DNA from: Streptomyces griseus subsp. griseus
GTDB taxonomy: Bacteria; Actinomycetota; Actinomycetes; Streptomycetales; Streptomycetaceae
Length of the DNA: 13,418 nucleotides
NCBI RefSeq assembly: GCF_000720255.1
Contig: NZ_JOJE01000075.1
Location: 1-13,418, forward strand
Direction: 5' to 3'
The notes beneath the pieces were generated by a model. That model searched no databases, was not told where the DNA came from, and worked only from the letters and a program-made list of their open reading frames with translations. The position numbers were made by a program, and so were the translations under genes. Below are positions 7,446 through 13,418 of this stretch, piece after piece; the stretch's first letter is position 1; every line of letters starts with the position of its first letter.

Positions 7446-7616
7446 ATGACCGTCAACAAGCCTTCGTGCAGTTCGAAGAGAGAGCTCGTCAAAAAGCGCG
7501 CGGCGTTGTTGGCAGGGTGCTGAGCCACGGTGTTGCTGACCGTGACGGCCCGTGGCGGCGGCAGCACCGCCGGTACGACGACCAAGGACGGCTTCGCTCA
7601 GGCGCCGCAGAAGAAC
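7446..7616 (+). pseudogene. 5' remnant of a sugar ABC transporter substrate-binding lipoprotein gene
   Basis: ATG 7446 follows a GGAG-type ribosome binding site (in GAGTGGAGTC). The frame reads a basic N-terminus with KKRAALLAGC, an in-frame TGA at 7521-7523, then ATVLLTVTARGGGST and TTTKDGFAQAPQKN. This matches the signal peptide and early mature region of actinobacterial sugar-binding lipoproteins, whose lipobox normally reads like LTVTACGGGS. The lipobox cysteine is Arg here (CGT), so lipid attachment would be lost even without the stop. Homology ends at about 7616, where the frame passes straight into an aldo/keto reductase fragment. An alternative GTG start at 7530 would restore an open frame but lacks a signal peptide. 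The family call rests on the lipoprotein signature and is an inference. Confidence 0.6.
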
Positions 7617-7943
7617 CAGTCGGTGATGCTCGCCCGCTTCCTGCGCGAGACCGCCGCAGACGTGGTCATGCTCGCCGGGCGTTACACCCTCCTCGACCGG
7701 TCCGCGCTGGACGACGTCCTGCCCGCCGCGCAGGAATCGGGCAGGAGCGTCTCGCGACCGGTGTCTGGCAACAGCCTGCCCGCCGCCATCGCCTTCCCGA
7801 CCACCCACCCCAGCTGCGTCAACGTCACGCTCGGCATGCGCGACCGCGCAGAAGTGACACGGAACATGGAACTCCAGTGAAGCGCCGTACCCCGGGCGCT
7901 CTGGAACGATCTCCGGTGCCAAGGGCTGATCAGGCCCGACGTC
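7611..7943 (+). pseudogene. Internally deleted aldo/keto reductase (L-fucose/aldose 1-dehydrogenase type) remnant
   Basis: In one frame the segment reads MLARFLRETAADVVMLAGR, YTLLDRSALDDVLPAAQESG, then PAAIAFPTTHPSCVNVTLGM and RDRAEVTRNMELQ. A TGA (7878-7880) is followed in frame by AVPRALWNDLRCQGLIRPDV. These are the central and C-terminal signatures of the aldo/keto reductases annotated as L-fucose or D-threo-aldose 1-dehydrogenase, which oxidise a sugar to its lactone. The N-terminal half, with the catalytic Asp/Tyr/Lys region, is missing. An estimated 40-50 residues are missing between GRSV and PAAIAFP. The stop cuts the last part off. The gene is clearly broken. Its 5' end is joined in frame to the transporter remnant, as if a deletion had fused two genes of one sugar-uptake operon. 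Confidence 0.75.
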
Positions 7944-8376
7944 CTCACCGCCAGCGGTGTCCAGGCACGGTCGACCGTTCCGCGTCCGTTGGACGGTGCG
8001 CGGTACGTGATGACGGCACTCGCGCGGGGAGTTCCCCGTGACGCTCATCGACATGGGCGACCACCACGGTGCAGCCACCGTGGACAAACTGCTCCACGGC
8101 CTCGCAGAGGACCCGATTGACGCGCTCGCCGCGGGCGCCGCGGCCGCCGTCTGCCGCCCGCCCGACCGATCACACGGGCCACGCCGCGTCCTCCTGAGAG
8201 GCCCGCACCGCTTCTGTCGCTGAGAGGTCGCCCCCTCATCCGCGAGGTTGTGCCGCTCACCGGCGCTTCTGATCCCTCGGGACGCTCAACGGCCGGGCGA
8301 CGAAGATCCGCGTCAACTGCACTGACAACACCCCCGGAGCCGCCGCATGAAGGCATGCCCGACCGTCCGCACCAGC
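7944..8376 (+). other. Stretch without an intact gene, upstream of the beta-helix gene
   Basis: A short + strand frame at 8038-8223 (GTG start) contains DMGDHHGAATVDKLLHGLAE and then DPIDALAAG. It looks like former coding DNA, but I could not assign it to a family, and it lacks a clear ribosome binding site. It may be a third remnant of the same lost operon. The promoter of the gene at 8391 must lie here, but no clear -35/-10 pair or copy of the 24-bp motif was seen. Confidence 0.4.
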
Positions 8377-8390
8377 AGGAGGGACAGACG

Positions 8391-11300
8391 ATGAAGCCCG
8401 TCACCTCCACCATCCGCAAGCTGTCGGCAGCGGTTGCGATGGCTCTCCCCGCGGTGCTGCTGACATCCCTCACGACGCCGATTCCGGCCTCGGCCGCGAC
8501 CCAGACGACCTACTATGTCGCCCCCGCCGGCGACGACGCCAACGCCGGGACGATCACCGCGCCGTTCAAGACCCTGCAGCACGCACGGGACGTCGTGCGC
8601 ACGGTCAACAGCAACATGACCGGAGACATCAACGTCTACCTCCGCGGCGGCAACTACCCTGTGAGCAGCACCATCAACTTCACGTCGGCCGACTCCGGAA
8701 CGAACGGCCACCATGTCGTGTACGCCGCCTACCAGAACGAGAAGCCGGTGCTGAACGGAGGCGTTCAGGTGACCGGCTGGACCCAGCACAGCGGGAACAT
8801 CTGGAAGGCCCCGCTGAACCGCGACAACAAGCTCCGCGCGCTCTACGTCAACGGCAAGCGCGCCCAGATGGCCTCGAAGACGATCGACTCGGCTGGATGC
8901 TACGGCACCTACACCGTCACGGCCGGCCAGGCTCCCTGGGCCTGGGAGTCGGGTTCGCAGTGCGACGGAGCCAAGTACAGCCTCGCCGATCTGCCCGCCG
9001 TCGCCGCCAACCAGGACGACGTCGAGATCAAGTCGGCGACGACCTGGACCACGGCCATCGTGGGAGTCCGCCAGATCACCACGAGCTCGGACGGCGCCAA
9101 CCGCGTGGCCCTGTTCCAGCAGCCGGGTGCCGCCATCGCCCAGGGACCGCCGAACGGCAGATTCAACGCCGGCAGCGGCACCCACACCTTCATGAACGCG
9201 TACGAATTCCTGGACCAGCCGGGCGAGTTCTACTTCAACAAGACGAACCACACGCTGTACTACTACAAGTCCGGCTCCGAGGACATGACCTCGGCGCAGG
9301 TCTTCGCGCCGAACAACGTGTCCACCCTCATCAAGATCGCCGGCACGTCCACGACCGACCACGCCCGGAACATCACCTTCTCCGGTCTCACCGTGGAGCA
9401 CTCCGACTGGAACCTGGTCAATGTCGCGGGCTCCGTCTTCCGGCAGGGACAGCAGGGCAACGCCGGCTCGACCGTGTACGCGAGGAAGAACTTCCACGCG
9501 TACACCTACCGCAACGTCGACCCGCCGCCGGGGATCATCCAGATCGAGAACGCGGACGGGATCATCCTGCAACGCAACACGGTGCAGCACGCCGGCGCCG
9601 ACGGAATCAACATGGTCAACGACGTGACGGACACGCAGTTGACCGGCAACTACATCAATGACATAGCCGGATCCGCCATCACCGTGGGGCATCCCCAGCA
9701 CGTATACATCGGGGACTACACCTCGACCAACCTCGAGAAGTACCCGGTGAACGTCGAGGGGATCTGCAAGAACATCTCGGTAACGAACAACTACCTCTAC
9801 GACAGCGCGGTGTTGTTCCAGGGGTCCAGCCCCCTGTCGGCGTACTTCGTCGATTCCCTGTCCGTGCGGCACAACCGGATCGAGAAGTCCCCGTGGGCGG
9901 GCATCACGCTCGGCTGGGGTTGGTGGAACTTCGACGGTTCGGCGAACTCGATCCGCCCCGGCGTGCCGACCACCACGGCGAAGAACAACACCATCAGCTA
10001 CAACCAGCTCGTCGACACGATGCAGGTGCTCGGCGACTCCGCTCCCATCTACACGCTGGGCAGCCAGCCGGGAACCGAGATCAGCAACAACTACATCCAG
10101 GGCGTTCCGGCCGGCCACAAGTACGGAATGCACCCCGATGAAGGCTCCGCCTACCTCAACGAGCACGACAACGTGCTCGACGTCGACCCGAACCTGGCCT
10201 ACACCATCAACTCCGGCACGTGGGGCCGGCAGCACGACCTGAGCATCACCAACACCTACGGCACCGTCAACAAGATCGCCAGTAAGAGCGTCCCGAACAG
10301 CACCATCCAGGACGTGCGCGCGTACGCGGACAACGTGTGGCCGTCACAGGCGTACAGCATTGCCGTGAACTCCGGTTTGGAGGACGCCTACAAGGACCTC
10401 GTCCCCCGGAGCAACCTGGGTCTGCAGGACTACGCCCTGCCCGCGAGCACGTTCACCGGCAAGGGCGTGTCGTCCATCCCCCTCCGCACCATCGGAGACG
10501 CGACCAGGACGCTCTGGCTGGCTCCCTCCGGTACGACGACGTTCGCCGTCGGCCCCACCATGACCAAGGCAGCCGGAACCGCGACGACCATCAATGTTCC
10601 TCCGACGGTCGGCGACTACCGCCTCTACGTCGTGGACGCCCAGGGGAACGCATCCCCCGCGTCGAAGTCGCTCGTACGGCAGCGGTGGGCCTACGTCGAC
10701 GACAAGGACTCCGGTCTCACCTACTCCTCCGCCTGGTCGAACTGGAACGACTCGCAGGACTTCAAGGGGTCCGAGAAGTACACGAGCAGGGCGGGCGACT
10801 ACGTCCAGTACTCGTTCACCGGCTCGGGTGTTCGGTACCTCAGCATGAAGCAGCCGAACATGGGGAAGGTCGACGTCTACATCGACGGCACCCTGGCGCA
10901 GTCGGGCATCGACGCCTACGCCTCGACGGTGACGAAGCAGGTGCCGCTGTTCGAGAAGACGGATCTCGCCGCGGGGCCCCACACGATCAAGGTCGTGTGC
11001 GCCGGAACGAAGAACGCGGCCTCTTCCAACACCGTCTGCGCGCTGGACGCGTTCGCCTCCATCCCCTTCCCCGCCACGAACGCGTTCTACAAGATCCTGA
11101 ACAAGAACGACGGCAAGGCGATCGACGTCTCGGGCGGATCGACCACCGCCGGGGCGAACATCATCCAGTGGAACGACACCGGAGCGCAGAACCAGCACTG
11201 GCGGTGGGTCGCGGTGGGTGACGGCAGCTACGAGATCGTCAACCAGAACAGCGGTCAGCTGCTGGACGTCACCAGCGGGTCCACCACGGACGGCGCGACC

Positions 11301-11504
11301 ATCGTCCAGCAGCCCGACAACAACGCTGCGAGCCAGCACTGGACTCTGGTCGCCGTGGGAAGCGGCTACTACGAGATCAAGAATGTGAACAGCGGCAAGC
11401 TGCTCGCGGTGTCCGGCTCCTCGACGACAGCAGGCGCTCAGCTCGTGCAGACGACCGACACGAACGCCGACAGTCAGCGGTGGCAGGCGGTGAACGTGGA
11501 CTGA
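8391..11504 (+). CDS. Large secreted right-handed beta-helix protein with galactose-binding-like and ricin domains (probable glycoside hydrolase)
   Basis: 1037 residues from ATG 8391, with a strong AGGAGGG ribosome binding site 7 nt upstream. Residues 1-36 are a Sec signal (no twin arginine) ending IPASAA. Residues about 40-700 start with TYYVAPAGDDANAGT and APFKTLQHARDVV, the usual opening of secreted pectate-lyase-fold proteins. They contain many Asn-rich coils (NNYLYDS, RHNRIEKS, NNTISYNQL, SNNYIQG). DSAPIYTLG (Asp549) and MHPDEGSAY (Asp583/Glu584) resemble the acidic pair of beta-helix hydrolases such as GH120/GH141. Residues about 765-890 (YVDDKDSGLTYSSAW, AGDYVQYSFTG) form a beta-sandwich galactose-binding-like module. 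Residues about 897-1037 are a ricin B-like domain with QHW, QHW and QRW. It probably cleaves a plant polysaccharide side chain outside the cell; GH141-type fucosidase/xylanase activity is one option, and an unassigned family is another. It lies after broken sugar-oxidation genes and before a hairpin terminator. Confidence 0.85.
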   Translation: MKPVTSTIRKLSAAVAMALPAVLLTSLTTPIPASAATQTTYYVAPAGDDANAGTITAPFKTLQHARDVVRTVNSNMTGDINVYLRGGNYPVSSTINFTSADSGTNGHHVVYAAYQNEKPVLNGGVQVTGWTQHSGNIWKAPLNRDNKLRALYVNGKRAQMASKTIDSAGCYGTYTVTAGQAPWAWESGSQCDGAKYSLADLPAVAANQDDVEIKSATTWTTAIVGVRQITTSSDGANRVALFQQPGAAIAQGPPNGRFNAGSGTHTFMNAYEFLDQPGEFYFNKTNHTLYYYKSGSEDMTSAQVFAPNNVSTLIKIAGTSTTDHARNITFSGLTVEHSDWNLVNVAGSVFRQGQQGNAGSTVYARKNFHAYTYRNVDPPPGIIQIENADGIILQRNTVQHAGADGINMVNDVTDTQLTGNYINDIAGSAITVGHPQHVYIGDYTSTNLEKYPVNVEGICKNISVTNNYLYDSAVLFQGSSPLSAYFVDSLSVRHNRIEKSPWAGITLGWGWWNFDGSANSIRPGVPTTTAKNNTISYNQLVDTMQVLGDSAPIYTLGSQPGTEISNNYIQGVPAGHKYGMHPDEGSAYLNEHDNVLDVDPNLAYTINSGTWGRQHDLSITNTYGTVNKIASKSVPNSTIQDVRAYADNVWPSQAYSIAVNSGLEDAYKDLVPRSNLGLQDYALPASTFTGKGVSSIPLRTIGDATRTLWLAPSGTTTFAVGPTMTKAAGTATTINVPPTVGDYRLYVVDAQGNASPASKSLVRQRWAYVDDKDSGLTYSSAWSNWNDSQDFKGSEKYTSRAGDYVQYSFTGSGVRYLSMKQPNMGKVDVYIDGTLAQSGIDAYASTVTKQVPLFEKTDLAAGPHTIKVVCAGTKNAASSNTVCALDAFASIPFPATNAFYKILNKNDGKAIDVSGGSTTAGANIIQWNDTGAQNQHWRWVAVGDGSYEIVNQNSGQLLDVTSGSTTDGATIVQQPDNNAASQHWTLVAVGSGYYEIKNVNSGKLLAVSGSSTTAGAQLVQTTDTNADSQRWQAVNVD

Positions 11505-11585
11505 ATGCCTCTGCGCCACTGGCCGCACGCCCCTCTCAGCCACCTCGGTGTGCTGCTGGGGCGGGCCGAGGGAAGCGAAGGTGAA

Positions 11586-11620
11586 GGGCGGTGCCGGCGC
11601 GATGCGCGCCGGCACCGCCC
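11586..11620 (+). terminator. Strong hairpin terminator after the beta-helix gene
   Basis: A perfect 15-bp GC-rich stem, GGGCGGTGCCGGCGC (11586-11600) with its complement (11606-11620), has loop GATGC. It lies 81 nt after the stop codon. No T-run follows. It is symmetric, so it may also stop transcription entering from the right. Confidence 0.85.
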
Positions 11621-11626
11621 CTGCCG

Positions 11627-11757
11627 CGCTTCCTCAAGGCCGACGCCCAGGTCGCTGACCACGACCTTGGCCTCCTTGGCGCGAAGGCTCGGGCATGCGC
11701 GCGGCCGAGCCGGCGATCCTCTCCGGTGGCTACGGCGACACGTCCAGTGAAGAGCCC
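11627..11757 (-). pseudogene. 5' fragment of a short-chain dehydrogenase/reductase gene, frameshifted
   Basis: On the minus strand one frame reads LFTGRVAVATG, then RRLGRAHARAFA. After a one-base loss near 11680 a second frame continues KEAKVVVSDLGVGLEEA. Together this is the NAD(P)-binding N-terminus of a short-chain dehydrogenase (TGxxxGxG followed by the second strand AKVVVSDLG). The glycine motif itself is damaged: TGEDRRLG instead of TGAxxGLG. The fragment stops next to the terminator at 11620. It lies downstream of the 3' fragment at 11807-12049, so the two halves are in reverse order and may come from two genes. Confidence 0.6.
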
Positions 11758-11806
11758 GGTCGTGGTGCGTGCGCCTCCTCATGAGAGAGGTTCGCGGTGG
11801 TGCTGA

Positions 11807-12049
11807 TCACTTGATGCAGGAGGCCCGTTCGAAGGCCAGAAAGACGCACGCGCCGCCGATCTCTGCGGGGTCGGCGAGCGGCCGAGCGGGATGGGGCGGC
11901 CGACGGCCGCCATCGCGCTGCCATCGCGCCGCCTTGGCGGCTCCGTAGGCCGCGGAGCCGGGGAGATGACGGCTTCCGCCGACGCTGCCCATCATCACGG
12001 CGGAGCCGTTCCGCTGCTCACGCATCATCACCAGTTCGGCCGGGCCCGC
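11807..12049 (-). pseudogene. 3' fragment of a short-chain dehydrogenase/reductase gene, internally deleted
   Basis: The minus-strand frame reads MREQRNGSAVMMGSVGG, then HLPGSAAYGAAKAA. This is the active-site region of a short-chain dehydrogenase, with the catalytic Ser strand and YxxxK (Tyr-Gly-Ala-Ala-Lys). After a short unrelated stretch it continues RPLADPAEIGGACVFLAFER and then ASCIK before TGA at 11807. The last part is the C-terminal region of the family, which normally follows YxxxK by roughly 60 residues or more; here about 15 residues intervene, so an internal piece has been lost. No start codon with a ribosome binding site is seen, and the 5' end runs into the rhomboid gene in a different frame. 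Substrate cannot be assigned. Confidence 0.65.
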
Positions 12050-12846
12050 CTGCCGAACAGCAGGCCGCGTGGTGCGGGTGGCGGCGGGGTGCCGGGGCGC
12101 AGTGGCCAGGCGATCAGCATGCCTGCCAGGAAGCCGACGACGTGCGCCAAGTACGCCACGGCCCCGGCCTCGGAGATGCCCTGGCCCGACGAGTAGACCG
12201 CCTGCAGCCCGAACCAGAAGCCCAGCACGATCCACGCCGGCAGCCGCAGCGGCAGGAAGATCAGGAACGGCACCAGGACCCAGATCCGGGCCTTCGGATA
12301 CAGCACCAGATAGGCTCCCAGCACCCCGGCGATCGCCCCCGAGGCCCCGATCAGCGGGGCGGTGGAGTCGGAGTTCGCGAGTGCGTAGCCGTACGCCGCC
12401 GCATACCCGCATGCCACGTAGAAGACCGCGAACCGCACATGCCCCAGCCGGTCCTCGATGTTGTTGCCGAAGATCAGCAGGAACAGCATGTTGCCGAGCA
12501 GGTGCAGCCAGCTGCCGTGCAGGAACATCGCCGTCAGGACGCTCAGAGCCGGGGACTTGTCGTAGCCCGGCGCGCCGACCACACAGCCGGGGCCGTGCGA
12601 GCCGACCGCCACCTCGCCAGTGGGCACGACCCGCGGCATCTGATGGTGGATCAACTCCTGGGGTACCGCCGCGTAGTGGTCCAGGAACGCCTGGAGATGA
12701 CACAGCTGCGCCAGGCTGCTGTCGCCCGCGACGGAGCCGGCCAGGCCGGGCATGATCAGGAAGACGAACACGTTCGCGGCGATCAGCGCGTACGTCACCC
12801 ATGGAGTGCGCCGCACCGGGTTCACGTCATGGACGGGGATGACCAC
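12028..12846 (-). CDS. Rhomboid-family intramembrane serine protease
   Basis: 272 residues. Rhomboids cut transmembrane helices of substrate proteins within the lipid bilayer. Expected landmarks are present: HLLGN (His115, Asn119) in the second helix, GASG with the nucleophile Ser169, and AHVVGFLAG with the partner His235. Hydrophobic helices lie at about 17-35, 100-126, 138-158, 166-183, 187-218 and 228-248. Between the first two helices is a long loop (about 36-100) with paired Cys49/Cys88, typical of the actinobacterial type. The C-terminus is a short basic tail (GRRARPNW). The start is GTG 12846; no Shine-Dalgarno sequence precedes it, and a -10-like TAAACT lies 8 nt upstream, so the mRNA may be leaderless. 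The stop codon overlaps DNA belonging to a dehydrogenase fragment, so the native tail may have been replaced. Substrate unknown. Confidence 0.9.
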   Translation of the reverse strand: MVIPVHDVNPVRRTPWVTYALIAANVFVFLIMPGLAGSVAGDSSLAQLCHLQAFLDHYAAVPQELIHHQMPRVVPTGEVAVGSHGPGCVVGAPGYDKSPALSVLTAMFLHGSWLHLLGNMLFLLIFGNNIEDRLGHVRFAVFYVACGYAAAYGYALANSDSTAPLIGASGAIAGVLGAYLVLYPKARIWVLVPFLIFLPLRLPAWIVLGFWFGLQAVYSSGQGISEAGAVAYLAHVVGFLAGMLIAWPLRPGTPPPPAPRGLLFGRRARPNW

Positions 12847-12860
12847 ACTGCACGAGTTTA
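12847..12860 (-). promoter_or_regulatory. -10-like element placing the transcription start at the rhomboid GTG
   Basis: On the minus strand TAAACT (12860-12855) is followed by 8 nt and then GTG 12846. Transcription usually starts 6-9 nt after the -10, so the transcript would begin at or next to the start codon. No good -35 is visible. Confidence 0.35.
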
Positions 12861-12864
12861 GGGG

Positions 12865-12889
12865 GTGTCCGGCGGATCATGCCGGAGAC
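12865..12889. repeat. Imperfect inverted repeat between the rhomboid gene and the tilS remnant
   Basis: GTGTCCGGC (12865-12873) and GCCGGAGAC (12881-12889) pair at 8 of 9 positions around GGATCAT. It sits exactly between two divergently oriented units. It could be a leftover terminator, an operator or the end of a mobile element; no transposase is nearby. Confidence 0.5.
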
Positions 12890-12921
12890 GCGGGGGCCGG
12901 CCCATCTGCGGCGTCACCATC

Positions 12922-12955
12922 GACCACGGCCTCCGGGCGACCACGGCCTCCAGGC
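12922..12955 (+). repeat. 17-bp tandem duplication in the tilS remnant
   Basis: GACCACGGCCTCC plus GGGC (12922-12938) is followed directly by GACCACGGCCTCC plus AGGC (12939-12955), 16 of 17 identical. Seventeen is not a multiple of three, so it shifts the frame. The second copy matches the expected TilS sequence DHGLQAG. Confidence 0.85.
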
Positions 12956-13129
12956 CGGCTCCGACCTGCGCGCCGCGGAAGTCGTCCCGCGCCTGCGCGA
13001 ACTCGGCCTGGACCCGTCGAGTCCACCACCATGACCATCGGCCGCGGAGGTTGCCCCGAGGCCGCCGCGCGGGACGCCCGCTACGCCGCCCTCGACGCCG
13101 CCGCCGAACGCCACGGCGCCGCCACCATC

Positions 13130-13418
13130 CTGCTCGGTCACACTCGCGACGACCAGGCCGAGACCGTCCTGCTCGGCCTCGCCCGCGACGACCAGGCCGA
13201 GACCGTCTTGCTCGGTCACACTCGCGACGACCAGGCCGAGACCGTCTTGCTTGGTCACACTCGCGACGACCAGGCCGAGACCGTCTTGCTCGGTCACACT
13301 CGCGACGACCAGGCCGAGACCGTCCTGCTCGGCCTCGCCCGCGACGACCAGGCCGAGACCGTCCTGCTCGGCCTCGCCCGCGACGACCAGGCCGAGACCG
13401 TCCTGCTCGGCCTCGCCC
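13130..13418 (+). repeat. 39-bp in-frame tandem repeat (7.4 copies, reaches window end) duplicating the TilS DDQAET segment
   Basis: Seven full 39-bp units start at 13130, 13169, 13208, 13247, 13286, 13325 and 13364, with a 16-nt partial from 13403. Each encodes 13 residues, either [13 protein letters not shown] (units 1, 3, 4, 5) or [13 protein letters not shown] (units 2, 6, 7). The last 24 nt of every unit are identical. Differences are limited to the first codons: CTG or TTG, CTC or CTT, and GGTCACACT or GGCCTCGCC. The spacing has no unique spacers, so it is not CRISPR. In ordinary TilS one copy of [13 protein letters not shown] is followed by LLGLARGSG, so both variants derive from that junction. 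The array reaches the last base of the window, so total copy number is unknown. Confidence 0.95.

Larger units (their letters stand above)
12901..13418 (+). pseudogene. tilS: Degenerate fragment of tRNA(Ile)-lysidine synthetase gene (tilS), window end
   Basis: TilS converts C34 of tRNA-Ile(CAU) to lysidine using ATP. The fragment opens with GVTIDHGL, then after a 17-bp duplication continues in another frame as [16 protein letters not shown] and [10 protein letters not shown] one-base loss after 13016 shifts it again to [31 protein letters not shown] and [13 protein letters not shown]. This matches the middle of the TilS N-terminal ATP-pyrophosphatase domain of actinomycetes. The upstream SGGxDS ATP-binding loop is absent. 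Instead of continuing into the rest of the protein, the sequence turns into a 39-bp tandem repeat to the end of the window. A frame from ATG 13031 is open to the edge (129 codons). Because tilS is essential, an intact copy is expected elsewhere. Confidence 0.8.

Noticed and set aside
8038..8223. A 61-codon + strand frame with DHHGAATVDKLLHGLAE
   Set aside because: The composition looks coding, but I could not identify a parent family and the end turns into random Arg/Pro-rich text. Mentioned only as part of the intergenic stretch.
8313..10235. A 640-codon minus-strand open frame opposite the beta-helix gene
   Set aside because: Antisense shadow of a high-GC gene: Val/Arg/Asp-rich, with no domain or ribosome binding site.
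11807..12802. A 331-codon minus-strand frame overlapping the rhomboid gene
   Set aside because: Only its last 80 or so codons have dehydrogenase similarity. The rest is a shadow of the rhomboid gene, so only the 3' part was reported as a pseudogene.
12914..13297. A 127-codon minus-strand frame with repeated [11 protein letters not shown]
   Set aside because: It is the reverse complement of the 39-bp array. Similarity to TilS exists only on the + strand, so the repeated peptide is a by-product.
13130..13418. Direct repeats that could suggest a CRISPR array
   Set aside because: The units are contiguous with no unique spacers, are in frame, and encode a known protein segment.

Overview
The window looks like chromosomal DNA of Streptomyces or a close actinomycete relative. 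It has very high GC and strong third-position G/C bias, Tat-type signal peptides, ricin-type (CBM13) lectin tails on secreted hydrolases, and GC-rich hairpin terminators. The organism is inferred from these traits.

Positions 1-6700 hold a secreted plant-polysaccharide degradation block, all on the minus strand. It contains the 5' end of a GH43-like enzyme (1-168), a GH127-type beta-L-arabinofuranosidase with a ricin tail (422-2722), a GH43 enzyme with an arabinose-binding AbfB/CBM42 domain (2821-4197), and a second complete GH43 enzyme with a concanavalin-like domain and a ricin tail (4408-6459). GH127 and GH43-AbfB probably form one operon. A 24-bp motif recurs in the same orientation upstream of each of the three transcription units (268-291, 4257-4280, 6666-6689), so one regulator probably controls all three. 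The enzymes point to arabinose-rich plant glycans (arabinan, arabinoxylan or extensin-type arabinosides).

Positions 6700-8390 are decayed. A promoter-like element leads into the start of a sugar ABC-transporter lipoprotein gene with a stop codon and a lost lipobox cysteine. This is fused to an internally deleted aldo/keto reductase gene of the sugar (L-fucose type) dehydrogenase class. Positions 8391-11504 (+ strand) encode a large secreted beta-helix protein with a galactose-binding-like domain and a ricin domain, followed by a strong hairpin terminator.

Positions 11620-13418 hold an apparently intact rhomboid protease gene (minus strand) among gene fragments. There are two short-chain dehydrogenase pieces in swapped order and a + strand tilS remnant. 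The tilS remnant carries a 17-bp tandem duplication and a 1-nt deletion. It ends in at least 7.4 copies of a 39-bp coding repeat that duplicates the conserved TilS DDQAET segment and runs off the window end. This coding minisatellite and the shared 24-bp operator-like motif are the two most unusual observations.
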